Positions 22,832 to 33,914 of a stretch of 64,000 nucleotides of DNA are shown here, piece by piece. The translations under genes were made by a program, and so were the position numbers. A model generated the notes under the pieces. It did not search any database and was not told the origin of the DNA. It worked only from the letters and a program-made list of their open reading frames with translations. Source of the stretch: Linnemannia schmuckeri (taxonomy: Eukaryota; Mortierellomycota; Mortierellomycetes; Mortierellales; Mortierellaceae); NCBI GenBank assembly GCA_029449235.1, contig JANATG010000003.1, positions 2,356,001 to 2,420,000 of the forward strand, written 5' to 3'. Each line of letters begins with the position of its first letter. Within the stretch, counting starts at the first letter, position 1.

Positions 22832-25204
22832 ATGGCGACGGTCGACAAGCGGATCCTGATTCGGATGCGCAAGGAACTCACGGACCTGGAACAGACACCG
22901 CCCCTTGGCGTGGCTTGCTACCCCGTCAACGACAACATTGTGCATCTGCAAGCTGGTAGGGACGACAACGACATCACACGATCGGACATTCAAGAGACTT
23001 CATGCAAATGGTCAAACAAACACGACGCTCTAGTGAGAATAAACTAGTCCTAATCAAGAAAAACTGTACATTTGATTACAACTGGAATAGATATTGCAGG
23101 GCCTGAGGACTCGCCATATCACGGCGGCTCGTTCAAGATCGACATCCACATCCCTGATAGGTAAGGTTTATTCTTCAGGACCTTACAGTCAACTTCCGGA
23201 CTGATTGTCAGGCTCATTCTCGCCTTGCAAGGGACCTAGTGCTAACTCTAGAAACTTCATGGTCTGTATATAGGTATCCGTTTGAGCCGCCAAGATGCCA
23301 GTTTCTCACTCGCGTGTACCATCCCAATATCGACGAGCAAGGACTCATCTGTCTCGACATCTTAAAGGGTCCGCCAAAGGGGACTTGGCTGCCATCCATC
23401 AATATCACGACCATGTTGATCTCGCTACAACTACTCCTTGCACAGCCAAACCCAGACGACCCTTTGTTGGTGGATGTTGTAAGTCGCTCTTCACGCTTTT
23501 TGACTGCTTGTCTGCACACTGTACCACATCAGAGATAATTGCGAGCTTATTTATCAACTATACACTATATTATCTCATATGTAGGCGACCGAGTTCAAGG
23601 AAAACAGAGAGTTGTTCAAGTATAAAGCCAGGGAGTTCACTAAAAAGTACGCAGTAGGAACACACGGTACAAATGAATCAAATTCGGGACCAGATGAAAA
23701 GACACGGTTGGTCGGGCTCAAGGACCTGGAGTCAGTACTGGAAGAATCGGACAGTCTGGCCGCTACGCCGCTGTCTCGTTCATCTCCTTCTCCAGCCTTG
23801 CGCGCATCAACACCGGTCATCACGACTGCATTGTCGCTGAAAACTGAATCTTCAGCTCCAGTGTCAGCATCAACAGAGAGGATATCGCTCGCCAGGCCGA
23901 CACACAAAAAGCTGACTCTTTCGCGCCGACCCACTCCTTCGGTCGCAGCATCGGCAGCATCGGTGTTATCGGCGCCATTCGTGGCTCCTCGGCGGAAAGC
24001 AAGTGTTGATCAAGGCGCTGTCGTTGGATCACTCAAGGATTCTCTGGCGACTCGAGAATTGACCACGGACAAAGTGAACCAGGAAGAGTCTACTTCTGCA
24101 ACTCATTTGGCCAAGGAGGAGCCCGTGTCAAGACCAGTACACATCTCACAAAGCAGGTTATCGTCTCAGCAATCCAGCTACCCGTCGCTGCAGGACACCA
24201 TCCCCGCTACCAACACCTCTTCTCCTCAGAATCTTTCTCCAGACAACGATACCACGACGACTGCTTCACTCGAGACTGAGGCCACCAAAGCGGACAGGAA
24301 GCGAGGAGCTGAATCGATCAAGAACGAGGAACCGACAGCCGAAACTGCAATCACTACGAAGAAGATCAAGAGTCTGAAAAAGCTGATGTTGGGGAGCAAA
24401 CCTCTCAAGCGTCCCCCCAGTCCGGCCAAGGAGACTTTGGAATACTTTCCAGGATCATTATCGCCCCTATTGACACCTGTGAAAGCGACACCAGCAACAT
24501 CAACAAGAGAGCCTATACCACCACCGCCTACATCGCCTGTGGAATCGACAGCACAAAAGCTGGCACTCTCTTTACAAAAACGGAAATCGTCACCATTGTC
24601 GACAATACGTTCGCCTCCGCCAGCACTGGGGGCGCCCACATCAACAGTATTGTCAAATCTGTTCGTGCAGACCCCATCCGACTCTGACACCCCGGCTACT
24701 CCAGTACAACCAAACCAGTCAACTACACCTCGATCGCCAGCCATCTCTACTGCGAATTCACCACAACCAAGATCACAAGAATTATCTGGCGCTGAGTCAT
24801 CCATACAAGCAGCGAGTCCTCTGACCACAATCACCTCAACCGGGCCAACGCCCAAGGTTTCAGGAGTTACTGAGGAGATGTCGCCACGAGAGGAGGCGTT
24901 GACGCAGGAGCCTGAGTTACGGCCACTTTCATCACCCAACATCTCTGACACCTCTGAGAATCCGCCACCCGTCTCACCATACAACAAAAACAAAGGCAAG
25001 AGCAAGGCCATCGATGATGTCAAGATGGATGTGGACACTCGAGATACAGATCAAAGTGAGTTGATGAACATGACGGCATACAAGCGTCAGGACAACGCAT
25101 TCTCGTTCATGGATGACCTATCGCCTACGGTTACTACCACTGGCAGTACTGCAGCTCTCACTGTTGCCAAGAAGCGAAACTTGTTGAAAAAGAATAGAAA
25201 GTAA
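22832..25204 (+). CDS. UBE2T: UBE2T-like E2 ubiquitin-conjugating enzyme with long C-terminal tail
   Basis: In animals UBE2T (FANCT) works with FANCL to monoubiquitinate FANCD2/FANCI in DNA crosslink repair. Four exons (22832-22955, 23091-23160, 23274-23478, 23585-25204) give 672 residues. The E2 fold covers about residues 1-150: the HPN motif is in VYHPNIDEQGLICLDILKG with the catalytic Cys near residue 91, then GTWLPSINITTMLISLQLLL and DVATEFKENRELF. Animal UBE2T is about 200 residues, so the tail of about 500 residues is unusual. It is Ser/Thr/Pro-rich and seemingly disordered, with Lys-rich patches and the basic end KKRNLLKKNRK, suggesting nuclear location. All introns are GT-AG. A general UBE2 family role is certain; UBE2T over other E2s is likely. 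Confidence 0.85.
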
Positions 25205-28200
25205 ATATTAGAAGATTTCAACTCTTTTCATATAGTGATGACTGATTACACGCGTCGATAGCGAGGGCGTAGTGACCTTGAAGCGAAGTGACGCGTCGGC
25301 GGAGATGGTCACTCAGCCCCTCACATGGCCATGTGTTTTCGAACTGATTGATCGGTACATGAACTACATGAACTTTGCGAAGAAGACATTTCGCCTCTTT
25401 CTTCTCTACCGCACCCCTCACCACCACCAACACCGAACAAAATAGTCGCGATCAAAAAGACTACTAGCAAACGCAAAAAAAAAGTTAACTTTGATCTTAG
25501 CTATGGGGATACCGGTGAAACCTCATCTGCCGTGTTTATTTTTGGTATTTTGTATTAAGGTTAGTTAGCTGCTACAATGCTCAACCAAGCATTCGACGCC
25601 ATTGTGGATGATTCAACGACCAAGAAAAATATTCTGTAAAAGCCAGCAAGATCAATGAATTCGTTCTATTCTTTTCTGTTCGAATTCTCATCGTGAAGCT
25701 CGCTGCTTGTTTCTTTTTCTGTGCGTTATACAATACACTCCTATCCACGCTAATATGCATGGTGTCGCAGTTGATGACAAATACAAGCGCCAAAAAAAAA
25801 AATATCGTCAGTTGGATCAATTGAACTAATCGGAAAGACATCGAGCTAAGATTCGTCCTTATAGTTGAGTCACGCGGATCCGTGCGTAAAAAGGGTATCC
25901 TTCGCGAAGATAGCATGCATCACTCGTGGCAGAAGTTGAAATTCATAGGCATCGCACGTACTTGAATGGACGCAGTATCGGTTGCGATTTATTAAATTAA
26001 AACGTATGAAAGAAGCCGAGTAGCGGGGACGCGTCAAAAGAAACGACACCAAACTAAAAAAAAATTTCAAGAAAAAATGGAACACTCGCAGCGGTTTAAG
26101 GAATTGAGTTTCCATCCTCCGGTGTGAGCATAAGGCGGTAGATAACTCCTGGCTACGTTTTATTGTTTTCGGTGATGATGACATGCAAGGGAAGGCGCAT
26201 AAAATTTTGTGGGTTTATCTGTAATGGTTGCAAATGTTTGTTGGACAGAGGAAGAAAAAAACGCGTCTCCCTCAATATAGCAGTGTATCGTAGAACGATT
26301 GGCATCCCAAAGAACAAACACGTTCGATACAATCATCGACAAATCGATGTGCGGGAAAAAGAAGAAAGGCCTTTGCAACAGATAAACACATCACTAGAGA
26401 CGTTGTTATCCGCGTCAAACAGGTAATCGCGTATTGCACAATATTTTTTATTTGATAGGAAAGGTTGTTTATACCAACGTCAAATTCTTTTTGCAGAGTA
26501 AGGGAAAAAAAACGCGTGTGGCGAAGCCATACCGTGTTGCAAATCTTAAATAAAATATTGGTGAGCGAAAAAAGTCAACACAATCTCTTCAGTATCGTTG
26601 TGTATCACAACAAATGGGAACAATGTGCGGTGTATATCATCTTGAAATATCAGCGGTGATAGTAGGATGTCAAGTTCAATGAAAGCGATTTCTCAGTGCA
26701 TGGAAAACAACTGTATCGTGGAGCTAAGTCTGTCGTATCCACTATTTGCCTTCACCATCAAATGAACACCTAATCGTAGCGACATTAAAACATACATAAA
26801 CAAAGACACCACTACCAGGTGAGAGTGTCCATTGATCTCAAAAGGACCGGCATCGCCTCTTTTTATATGACGAAGGAAAAAAAAAGTTTCTCATGGTTTT
26901 CGTTGAGTTCAAAGTCAAAACACCATGAACGAAAATAGTCAGTAGCGGCTACGCGCGGTGGACATTTGAGAATCGGCGGCACTCCAAAAATATTGTACAT
27001 ATGAAATTGAAGGTGCAGGAATTTTACGTCGGACTATCGATAACAAGAATTAACAGATGGAGAAAGAAAACGTGCACGGATAACGAGTGCTACAATCACG
27101 GCGCAGGGAGTTTCAGAGCCTTTCAAGTCTAGTACTGTGAGAATAAATTAGGAGTATCGATGTATCTCGCAAGGTTAACACAAAAAAGTGTCGTTTGTCT
27201 ATAAGGGTGAACCCTATCGCTAGTAGCTGTATGTTTAATTGAGAACAATGACCAGCTAGTTTTTTTTTTTTTTTTTTTTATCTTTGAATGTCAACGAAAT
27301 TATCGGTCAACAACGGCAGGTCTCAAAAGTGAGAAAAAAAATGCAACGCATTGAACGAATAGTGGAATCGTAAGAATTCTATCACTCTTAAAGTACAAAA
27401 CGCTGATCGGTTACCGATTAGTCTTCGATACGAATTGAATTATTAACGAAAAAGCAGGCCTTACTTGGTCAAACTGGATCGTTGGCGATGTTGTTGTCAG
27501 GTGCTAAACAGAAGGCAATCTCCGCGTCCATTTTTATATGGAAAAAGTTTTTATCGTAGCCCGCTGGCTGGTTAGTGGAAAGAAAAGAGACGCGTTCAAG
27601 TAAAAAGTGTTCAAGGGACGCGCCAAAGACCACAGTAGTCGCCATGATGGAGTTAGATAAATAGGACACCTGTTTCTACTCAAACTACTATCGCAGGTGA
27701 CTGGCAATGATGTTTAGTTTTGGACAATAGAGGCATACGTTTTTTTTTAGATAAATTTGATAATGACGATCATTAAAAATAAACGAACAAAAAAAAAAGG
27801 ACGCGCAAGTTTGAATGGCATATCATCCCAGAGTACAAAATAATAACAACAAATGGTAAAGCTTCCGCTATCACACGCCGGCGGGTACCTTGTATATTCG
27901 TGCGGATAATAAAAGGGGAGACCTGTGACGTAAAGAGCAGATCCTTGATATTGTAGTTGCCAAGTGGTGGACAGAAGAATGAATTCAATAACTAACGGGG
28001 CGAGAGAAAACGAACAGTCAAAGGAGGCAGGTGAATCCAAGAACAACAAAAAAATCATGAGGAACAAAAGCCAGTTGGCCCTCACTGGGTATCGGCGTAA
28101 ACGTCGCCGTGGTTTTAGAGGTAGTGCGCCTAGAGAAGCCAAGCCTAACTGAATAGGTGGTCATGGGCTTGAATGTAATGTATAGATCGATGTTAAGCTT

Positions 28201-28291
28201 TAAAGAAGAGCTGAAGGTCTGATTGTCGAATCCCGCGGTAACAAGAGTGATGGTATGGTTCACACCCTCCCTGTACTTATATCCTCAATAC

Positions 28292-28323
<32 letters not shown>

Positions 28324-28860
28324 CAAATAACAATAGTATGCCGTACGCAGCATGAAGCTCGCAACATACAAAGATGAAGTTGCTCCACGGGGAGATGTTA
28401 CAACTGAATGCAAAACTTGGAAAGCTTTGCCCGAATCGTCCCATTTAAAGCCTGTAGATAAAAGCATGTCTTCCAAGCAACTACCGCATCGCGGAAATAT
28501 TTCAACAGACGAACAAAAAACTCTAAGACGATGTGCTTGCCAGAAACCATCTGTATATCTTAGGCGGCAATAAGGTGTGAGAAAAATAGCGTCCAGAAAG
28601 AAGGTGCTTAAATGACTCGGAGTCGCAAGAACCCAAATCCTTCAGGTTAGATTTGAAGAATGGGCTAGTCCCTCTACCCCCTACTCCCCCTCCCCCCCCC
28701 CCAAAAAAAAAGACAAACATTATTTCAGCCCATGTCCATCTCACGGAAATACATGTTCAAAAAAAAGGATCTTTACTCTTTACAAAAAATATATGAGCGA
28801 CTGAGGTAAGGAATGCTAAAAACAAAGGGGAAAAAGGGAAATTGCGATATAATGGAGTGT
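25205..28860. other. Long AT-rich gene-free stretch
   Basis: This is 3.65 kb without a supportable gene. Short open frames on both strands (for example minus 27773-28263) have no recognisable motif, no consistent splice signals and an AT-rich composition. It carries six ACGCGT hexamers (25250, 25291, 26029, 26261, 26512, 27590), a T-run near 27260-27279 and a T30 at 28294-28323. It may be decayed repeat DNA; I see no terminal repeats or transposase. Confidence 0.5.
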
Positions 28861-31800
28861 CTATTTCTTCTCAGTCTTGGCGTCCTTGGCCTCATCCTCA
28901 AACTCAATCAAGAGCTCATCTCCGGCAACAGAGTCACCAGCCTTGACTTTGACGCTCTTGACAGTACCCGCACGAACAGATCTCAAGACGTTAGCCATCT
29001 TCATGGCCTCAATGGTGGCAACAGCAGTTCCCTCAGCAACAACATCTCCGACCTTGACGTCAACCGAGACGACGGATCCGGGCATAGGCGAGAGGATCAT
29101 GTTGGTGGTCGAGGCCTTCTCCTTGATGGGCATAAATTTTGAGAGGGCGTGCTGGGCGGGGTTGTTGATGGTGATGTCAAACTTGGTGCCCAAGTGCTGG
29201 ACGCGGAATCCGAGAGGAAGAGTATCCAGGTATTGGAGGGTGACCTCCTCGCCGTTGTCGAACTTATTAGTGATCAAGGGCGACTCCAAGGGCCAGTGGG
29301 CCGAGGTTGTGAAAGGAGCCAAACCAGGAGTTTGAATCTACATTCAGTGCAAATTAAACTTGATTTAGTATGCTTCGCTTATTGCATACAAGCAGCAAGC
29401 ATGGCATACAATAACAGATAAAACAAAAGACTCACCTCGAACTCATCCTCGCCGTTAGCAGCTTTGCCGGTTCTGTGGACCTTGACGGGGACCTTCTCAT
29501 CGACTCCCTGGACACCGACAAAGAGCTCCCAGCTGTTGGGGGCCTTGCCCTGCAAGTCCTCCTTCAAGAGAGCCTCACGGCCCTTGCCCCAAGCCCAGTT
29601 GCGGAGCTCGCGCTTGGCGTGCATGAGACCAGCCATAGAAGCGAGCTGGGAGAGGGAGGTGGCATTGGGAGAGTGACCCTTGAAACCGGTGGGGTACTCC
29701 TCGGCCAAGAACTTGGTTGAGTACTTTCCAGACCCGAAACGGTCGTGAGAGACGACCTCACGAAGAAGAGGGATGTTGTGGGTGACACCCTTGATGACAT
29801 AGGAATCCAAAGCACGCTTCATGTTCTCGATAGCCTCCTCACGAGTGGCACCGTGGGTGCAGAGCTTGCAGATCATGGGATCGTAGTAGATTGAGATCTC
29901 AGAACCCTCAACGATTCCAGAGTCGCAACGGACCTCGTTCTGGCCCTTGGTCGAGCGGGGTTCGATGTACTTGGAAAGACGACCGATCGAGGGGAGGTAC
30001 TTCTCGGGATCCTCGGCATAGACACGGGACTCGATAGCCCATCCATTGATCTTGATGTCCTCCTGTTTGGGGGCCAACTTTTGGTTGGCAGCAACACGGA
30101 TCATCTGCTCGACCAAGTCCATGCCAGTAATGTACTCGGTAATAGGGTGCTCGACCTGGAGACGGGTGTTCATCTCGAGGAAGTAAAAGTTGCGGGCCGA
30201 GTCGACAAGGAACTCGACGGTACCGGCAGATGAGTACTTGACGTGCTTGGCCAACATAACAGCCTGCTCTCCCATGGCCTTGCGGGTAGCCTCGTCAATG
30301 TGGGTCGAGGGGGCCTCCTCAATAACCTTCTGGTTTCTGCGCTGAATCGAGCATTCTCTCTCGGGCAAGTAGAGCTATTGTAGGTGAAGAATGTAGCATT
30401 CGTTAACCGTCTTGTAACTATCTTATGTATAATCCTTTACAAAGAAAAGAAAAGGAGCTAGACTTACGGTGTTGCCGTGCTTGTCAGAGATAATCTGAAT
30501 CTCAATGTGGCGAGGGTTGTCGATGAACTTCTCAATCAAAAGACGGTCATCACCAAAGGAAGCCATGGACTCGGTCTTGGCGATCTTGTAGCCCTCCTTG
30601 ACCTCATCATCGTTCCAGGCAATACGCATTCCCTTTCCTCCACCTCCGGCAGAGGCCTTGAGCATAACGGGGTATCCAATCTCGCGCGCTATTCCGTTCA
30701 ATAGTCACTGTTGTTAGTACTTGTACCTAGATCCAAGATACATAACTGCACATGAAATTTCAGTGCTGAAGAACGTAAACATAAAAAAAAGACTTACAGA
30801 TCTCGAGGGCGTGGTCGACATCGCGGACGACGCCGTTGAATCCAGGGATGATGTTGACCTTGGACTCCTTGGCAATGATCTTACTCTGAATCTTGTCACC
30901 CATGGCAGCCATAGCATCCTCGGAAGGTCCAATGAAGGTGACTCCGACCTCATCCAAAGCCTTGACAAAGGTGGCGTTCTCCGACAAGAAACCGTAACCT
31001 ATCAGAGTAAACAATAAAGGATGAGTCGGTTGTTACGATCGAGTGCATATGATCACAGTCAATTGCTTCTTTTGTTACGCCATAAAAAACATACCGGGGT
31101 GGACAGCCTGGGCTCCAGTGTCCTTGATGGCCTTGATGATGTTGGGGATGTTGAGGTACGACTGGGAAGTAGGAGCGGGACCCTATCAATTTCAGAATCG
31201 TGCGTTGTAAAGCAAGGCAGCAGTTAGTGACAGGCTACGACCCAACTGTAAGTCATAGGGAAATGGTCTGGGCGCGTCAGTCCAACGATCAGTCCCATCA
31301 TATCCATGAGTGTCACCATCCTGGCTAGTATCGATCTTCTTTTTCGTTTGCTGACACTTTAGACGAACAGCCGTCGGATAATGATATTAGAGAGATGGGG
31401 ACGTGTTTCTTTTGTAGTTGTTGTTCCTTCGTCGTGTCCTTGAGTCTTGCAAGCCTTGGTCCGTGTTGGCAGTTATGTCCACTCCAATCGGACGTATGCC
31501 TCCGATCTAATTGCTTGACCAGTGGATCCAGGCAGGTTGTATTGTTGTGTAGCTCTTCTTTTCTTTTCTTCCCACAGTCAATAGCCTTGGTTCCGGACTA
31601 AATAAAAATAATCATGTTGCGGTTCGTCTTGTATGTTGGTTCATAAGTTGTTGCTTCTCCACATACCACGTTGACGGCCTCGTCGGCGAGCTGGACGTGC
31701 AAGCTGTTGACATCAGCGTCGGAGTGGATGGCGACGGTCTTGATGCCCATCTTCTTGGCGGTTCTGATGACACGGCAGGCGATCTCTCCTCTGTTTGCAA

Positions 31801-32110
31801 TCAAGATCTTGTCAAAGGTCTATTATAAAGGAGTTGTCCATCAAACCAAGAAGGGGAGAGTGTATTAGTTGATGTCAAAAGACGCGCGAGAAATAATAAA
31901 AAAAAATAATCGGCATCTGATCCATTGAGGGAGCAAAGGAATTACCTTTCCATACTGCGAGTAGTCCTGCTTGGGTTGGAGGTGCTGGGCGGGGGAAACA
32001 GCAGCTCTGGTGGCGGCAGCCGAGTGGAAGAGGCGCTGGCGGGTGGCGGAGAGGGAGCAGACCCAGCGACCGGAGGTGCGGGGGATGGCCGCAGCGAGCG
32101 AGAGAGACAT
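28861..32110 (-). CDS. PCCA: Propionyl-CoA carboxylase alpha subunit (biotin-containing)
   Basis: This mitochondrial subunit carries biotin carboxylase and biotin-carrier domains; with PCCB it turns propionyl-CoA into methylmalonyl-CoA. Seven exons (31946-32110, 31667-31819, 31095-31182, 30798-30998, 30468-30688, 29436-30374, 28861-29337) give 747 residues, in frame throughout (human PCCA is 728). A presequence covers about residues 1-55 (RQRLFHSAAATRAA). The biotin carboxylase domain starts FDKILIANRGEIACRVIRT, with the ATP-grasp Gly loop KASAGGGGKGMRIAW and FLEMNTRLQVEHP. The biotinyl domain has IEAMKMANVLRS, with the target Lys near residue 702. Sequence matches PCCA better than methylcrotonyl- or acetyl-CoA carboxylases (VIKGVTHNIPLLREV). 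PCCB lies head to head 1.8 kb away. Confidence 0.95.
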
Positions 32111-33739
32111 TATGTTATGAGTGAAGAAAGGGCGACGGAAAGAGTGGGGAGAAAAAAAAGAGAAAGAAGAGATGGAGATGAGGAGATGAGGGGAGAATAA
32201 GAAGAAGGTGATGAGTGATGGGAGAGAGCGAGAGAGTAAAGCGAAGAGAAAAGGAAGGAAAAAGGGGGAAGAGACAGAAGGGACAAAAGAAAACGTAGCA
32301 AAAAAAAAACAACAGGGTGTGAGAAGGAGAGAGCAGGCAGGTGTGCGCTCCCTCGGACCGAGTGCTTTTGACAAAAGACACCCTCACTTACTCGTTTTCC
32401 CTTCTTTCTTCAAGCTAACTACTTTTCTATTTGAGCGCCATTGCTGCTACTATGATTGACAATGGGTCAATTGGCATCCATAGAACACCATCGCTGCTGT
32501 TGTTCAGGAGCCATTTTAGGGTGTTGTTCTCGGATCAGATTGTCATTTTTTGTGTGTTTATTTATTTACTACAAGGTGGCCGGTTGAGGCGAGTAGTGTC
32601 AACCGCACCGCTCTTTTTTTTTTTTTTTCTTCTTTGTCATGCCGACACCGGACGCGTCCTTGTCTTTTTGTTTGTTTATTTTGCCCATGGGTAAGTCTGT
32701 CCGATTCTTGTTCTTGTTCACAAATATTGTATCCGGATCACCAAAGGATGATGGAGGCGGATCACAATTTCTGAAAAACAACGATCACTCCTTTTCAAAG
32801 CTGAAAGTCGTTTCTTCATCGGCCGACCTTGACAGAAACAATTGCCCTTTCGCGCTATTATTTTTTTCTTCTCACACCCTGTCTCTTCTGTTCTTCTTTT
32901 TTTTTTTTTTTTTTTTTTTTTTGCGGGGGAGGCTAACAGGTTCACAACGGAAAAGTTCTTTTTTACTTTGCAGAGAGTCTGAGGATGTGAGTGTGGGATG
33001 AATTTCTGTTGAAACTCAGTCAACCGTGGGAAAAATTCGAACAGCGAAAACATTCGCATCTCCTCGTCGCTTACTTTAGGGAAAAAGAAGAAGAGGGTGA
33101 GAGAGAAGGGAGAGAGAGCGTGGGGGCAGAAAGGAAAAAGGGAAGAAGGGACAGGAAAAATGAGTCCGGGGAAAAACACAACAAAGCGTCCACGCACCAC
33201 CCAACGAACGCAAAAACTAATAGGGGGATAGAAGACGAGCAAAGAAGAGCTACACCTGCTTCAATTGATCAAGAACGCCAACAAGGATGGCTGTCTCGAC
33301 ATTGCTTGTTTTATTTGTTATTCTCCATGGCTACGATCCACCGATTGTTACTGTTTTTGTCGCCTTTCTTTTTTCTTTTTTTTTTGATCCGCGCATTCAA
33401 AGCATGCGAGGTTATAGAAAATAACGTCTCCGTGGGACCGAGCCGAGTCGGACGAAATCATTTCGTCTTCGATTCAAATAAAAACAAAAAATGAAGTTCG
33501 CGATGGCATTGATTCAGGTAGCCGACGTCGGTTGTTATGCCGTCATGACAATTGGCAAGAGGAGGAGTGAAGGAGAGTAAAGAAACGGTAGATTTATGAT
33601 TGAAATGAGTGAAGGGCACCCGTCGAGCAAGTGAGGAGTGAAAAGTGTGCGAATATTTTCTACGTCGTGTGAAGAGTAAAGGCAAGGAGTCCCTTCACTT
33701 CTTTTCCGCTTTCTTTTCCTCTGCCCCTTCTTTCCATTT

Positions 33740-33774
<35 letters not shown>

Positions 33775-33914
33775 TCTTTTCTTATTTCTCTCCACTCCTC
33801 CATCCCACACCTCTCTCTCTCTCATCCCTCTCCCCTCTTCCTTTTTTTTTTTTCATTCATCCTTCTTCTTTTTCTTCTCTTTTCTCTTCATCCCTCTCCT
33901 ACAACATCACACTC
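32111..33914. promoter_or_regulatory. Shared upstream region between PCCA and PCCB
   Basis: This 1.8-kb stretch separates the two divergent carboxylase subunit genes. The PCCA side is purine-rich on the plus strand (pyrimidine-rich in its transcript) and the PCCB side is pyrimidine-rich, with a TC dinucleotide run at 33744-33771. A T26 run lies at 32897-32922 and an ACGCGT at 32652. No TATA box or further gene is seen. A shared control function is inferred from the arrangement only. Confidence 0.5.
33744..33771. repeat. TC dinucleotide microsatellite in PCCB leader
   Basis: About fourteen TC units within the pyrimidine-rich leader, 140-170 bp before the PCCB ATG. Confidence 0.9.

Noticed and set aside
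24226..25038. 270-residue minus-strand frame inside the UBE2T-like gene
   Set aside because: It is antisense to the Ser/Thr/Pro-rich tail; its Gly/Val/Asp repeats are what the reverse strand of such a tail gives.
28227..28245. TCGAATCCC resembling a tRNA B box
   Set aside because: No matching A box, acceptor stem or cloverleaf can be drawn around it.
27469..28263. Series of minus-strand frames that could be exons
   Set aside because: No domain, no phase-consistent splice sites and AT-rich composition. Kept only as part of the gene-free region.
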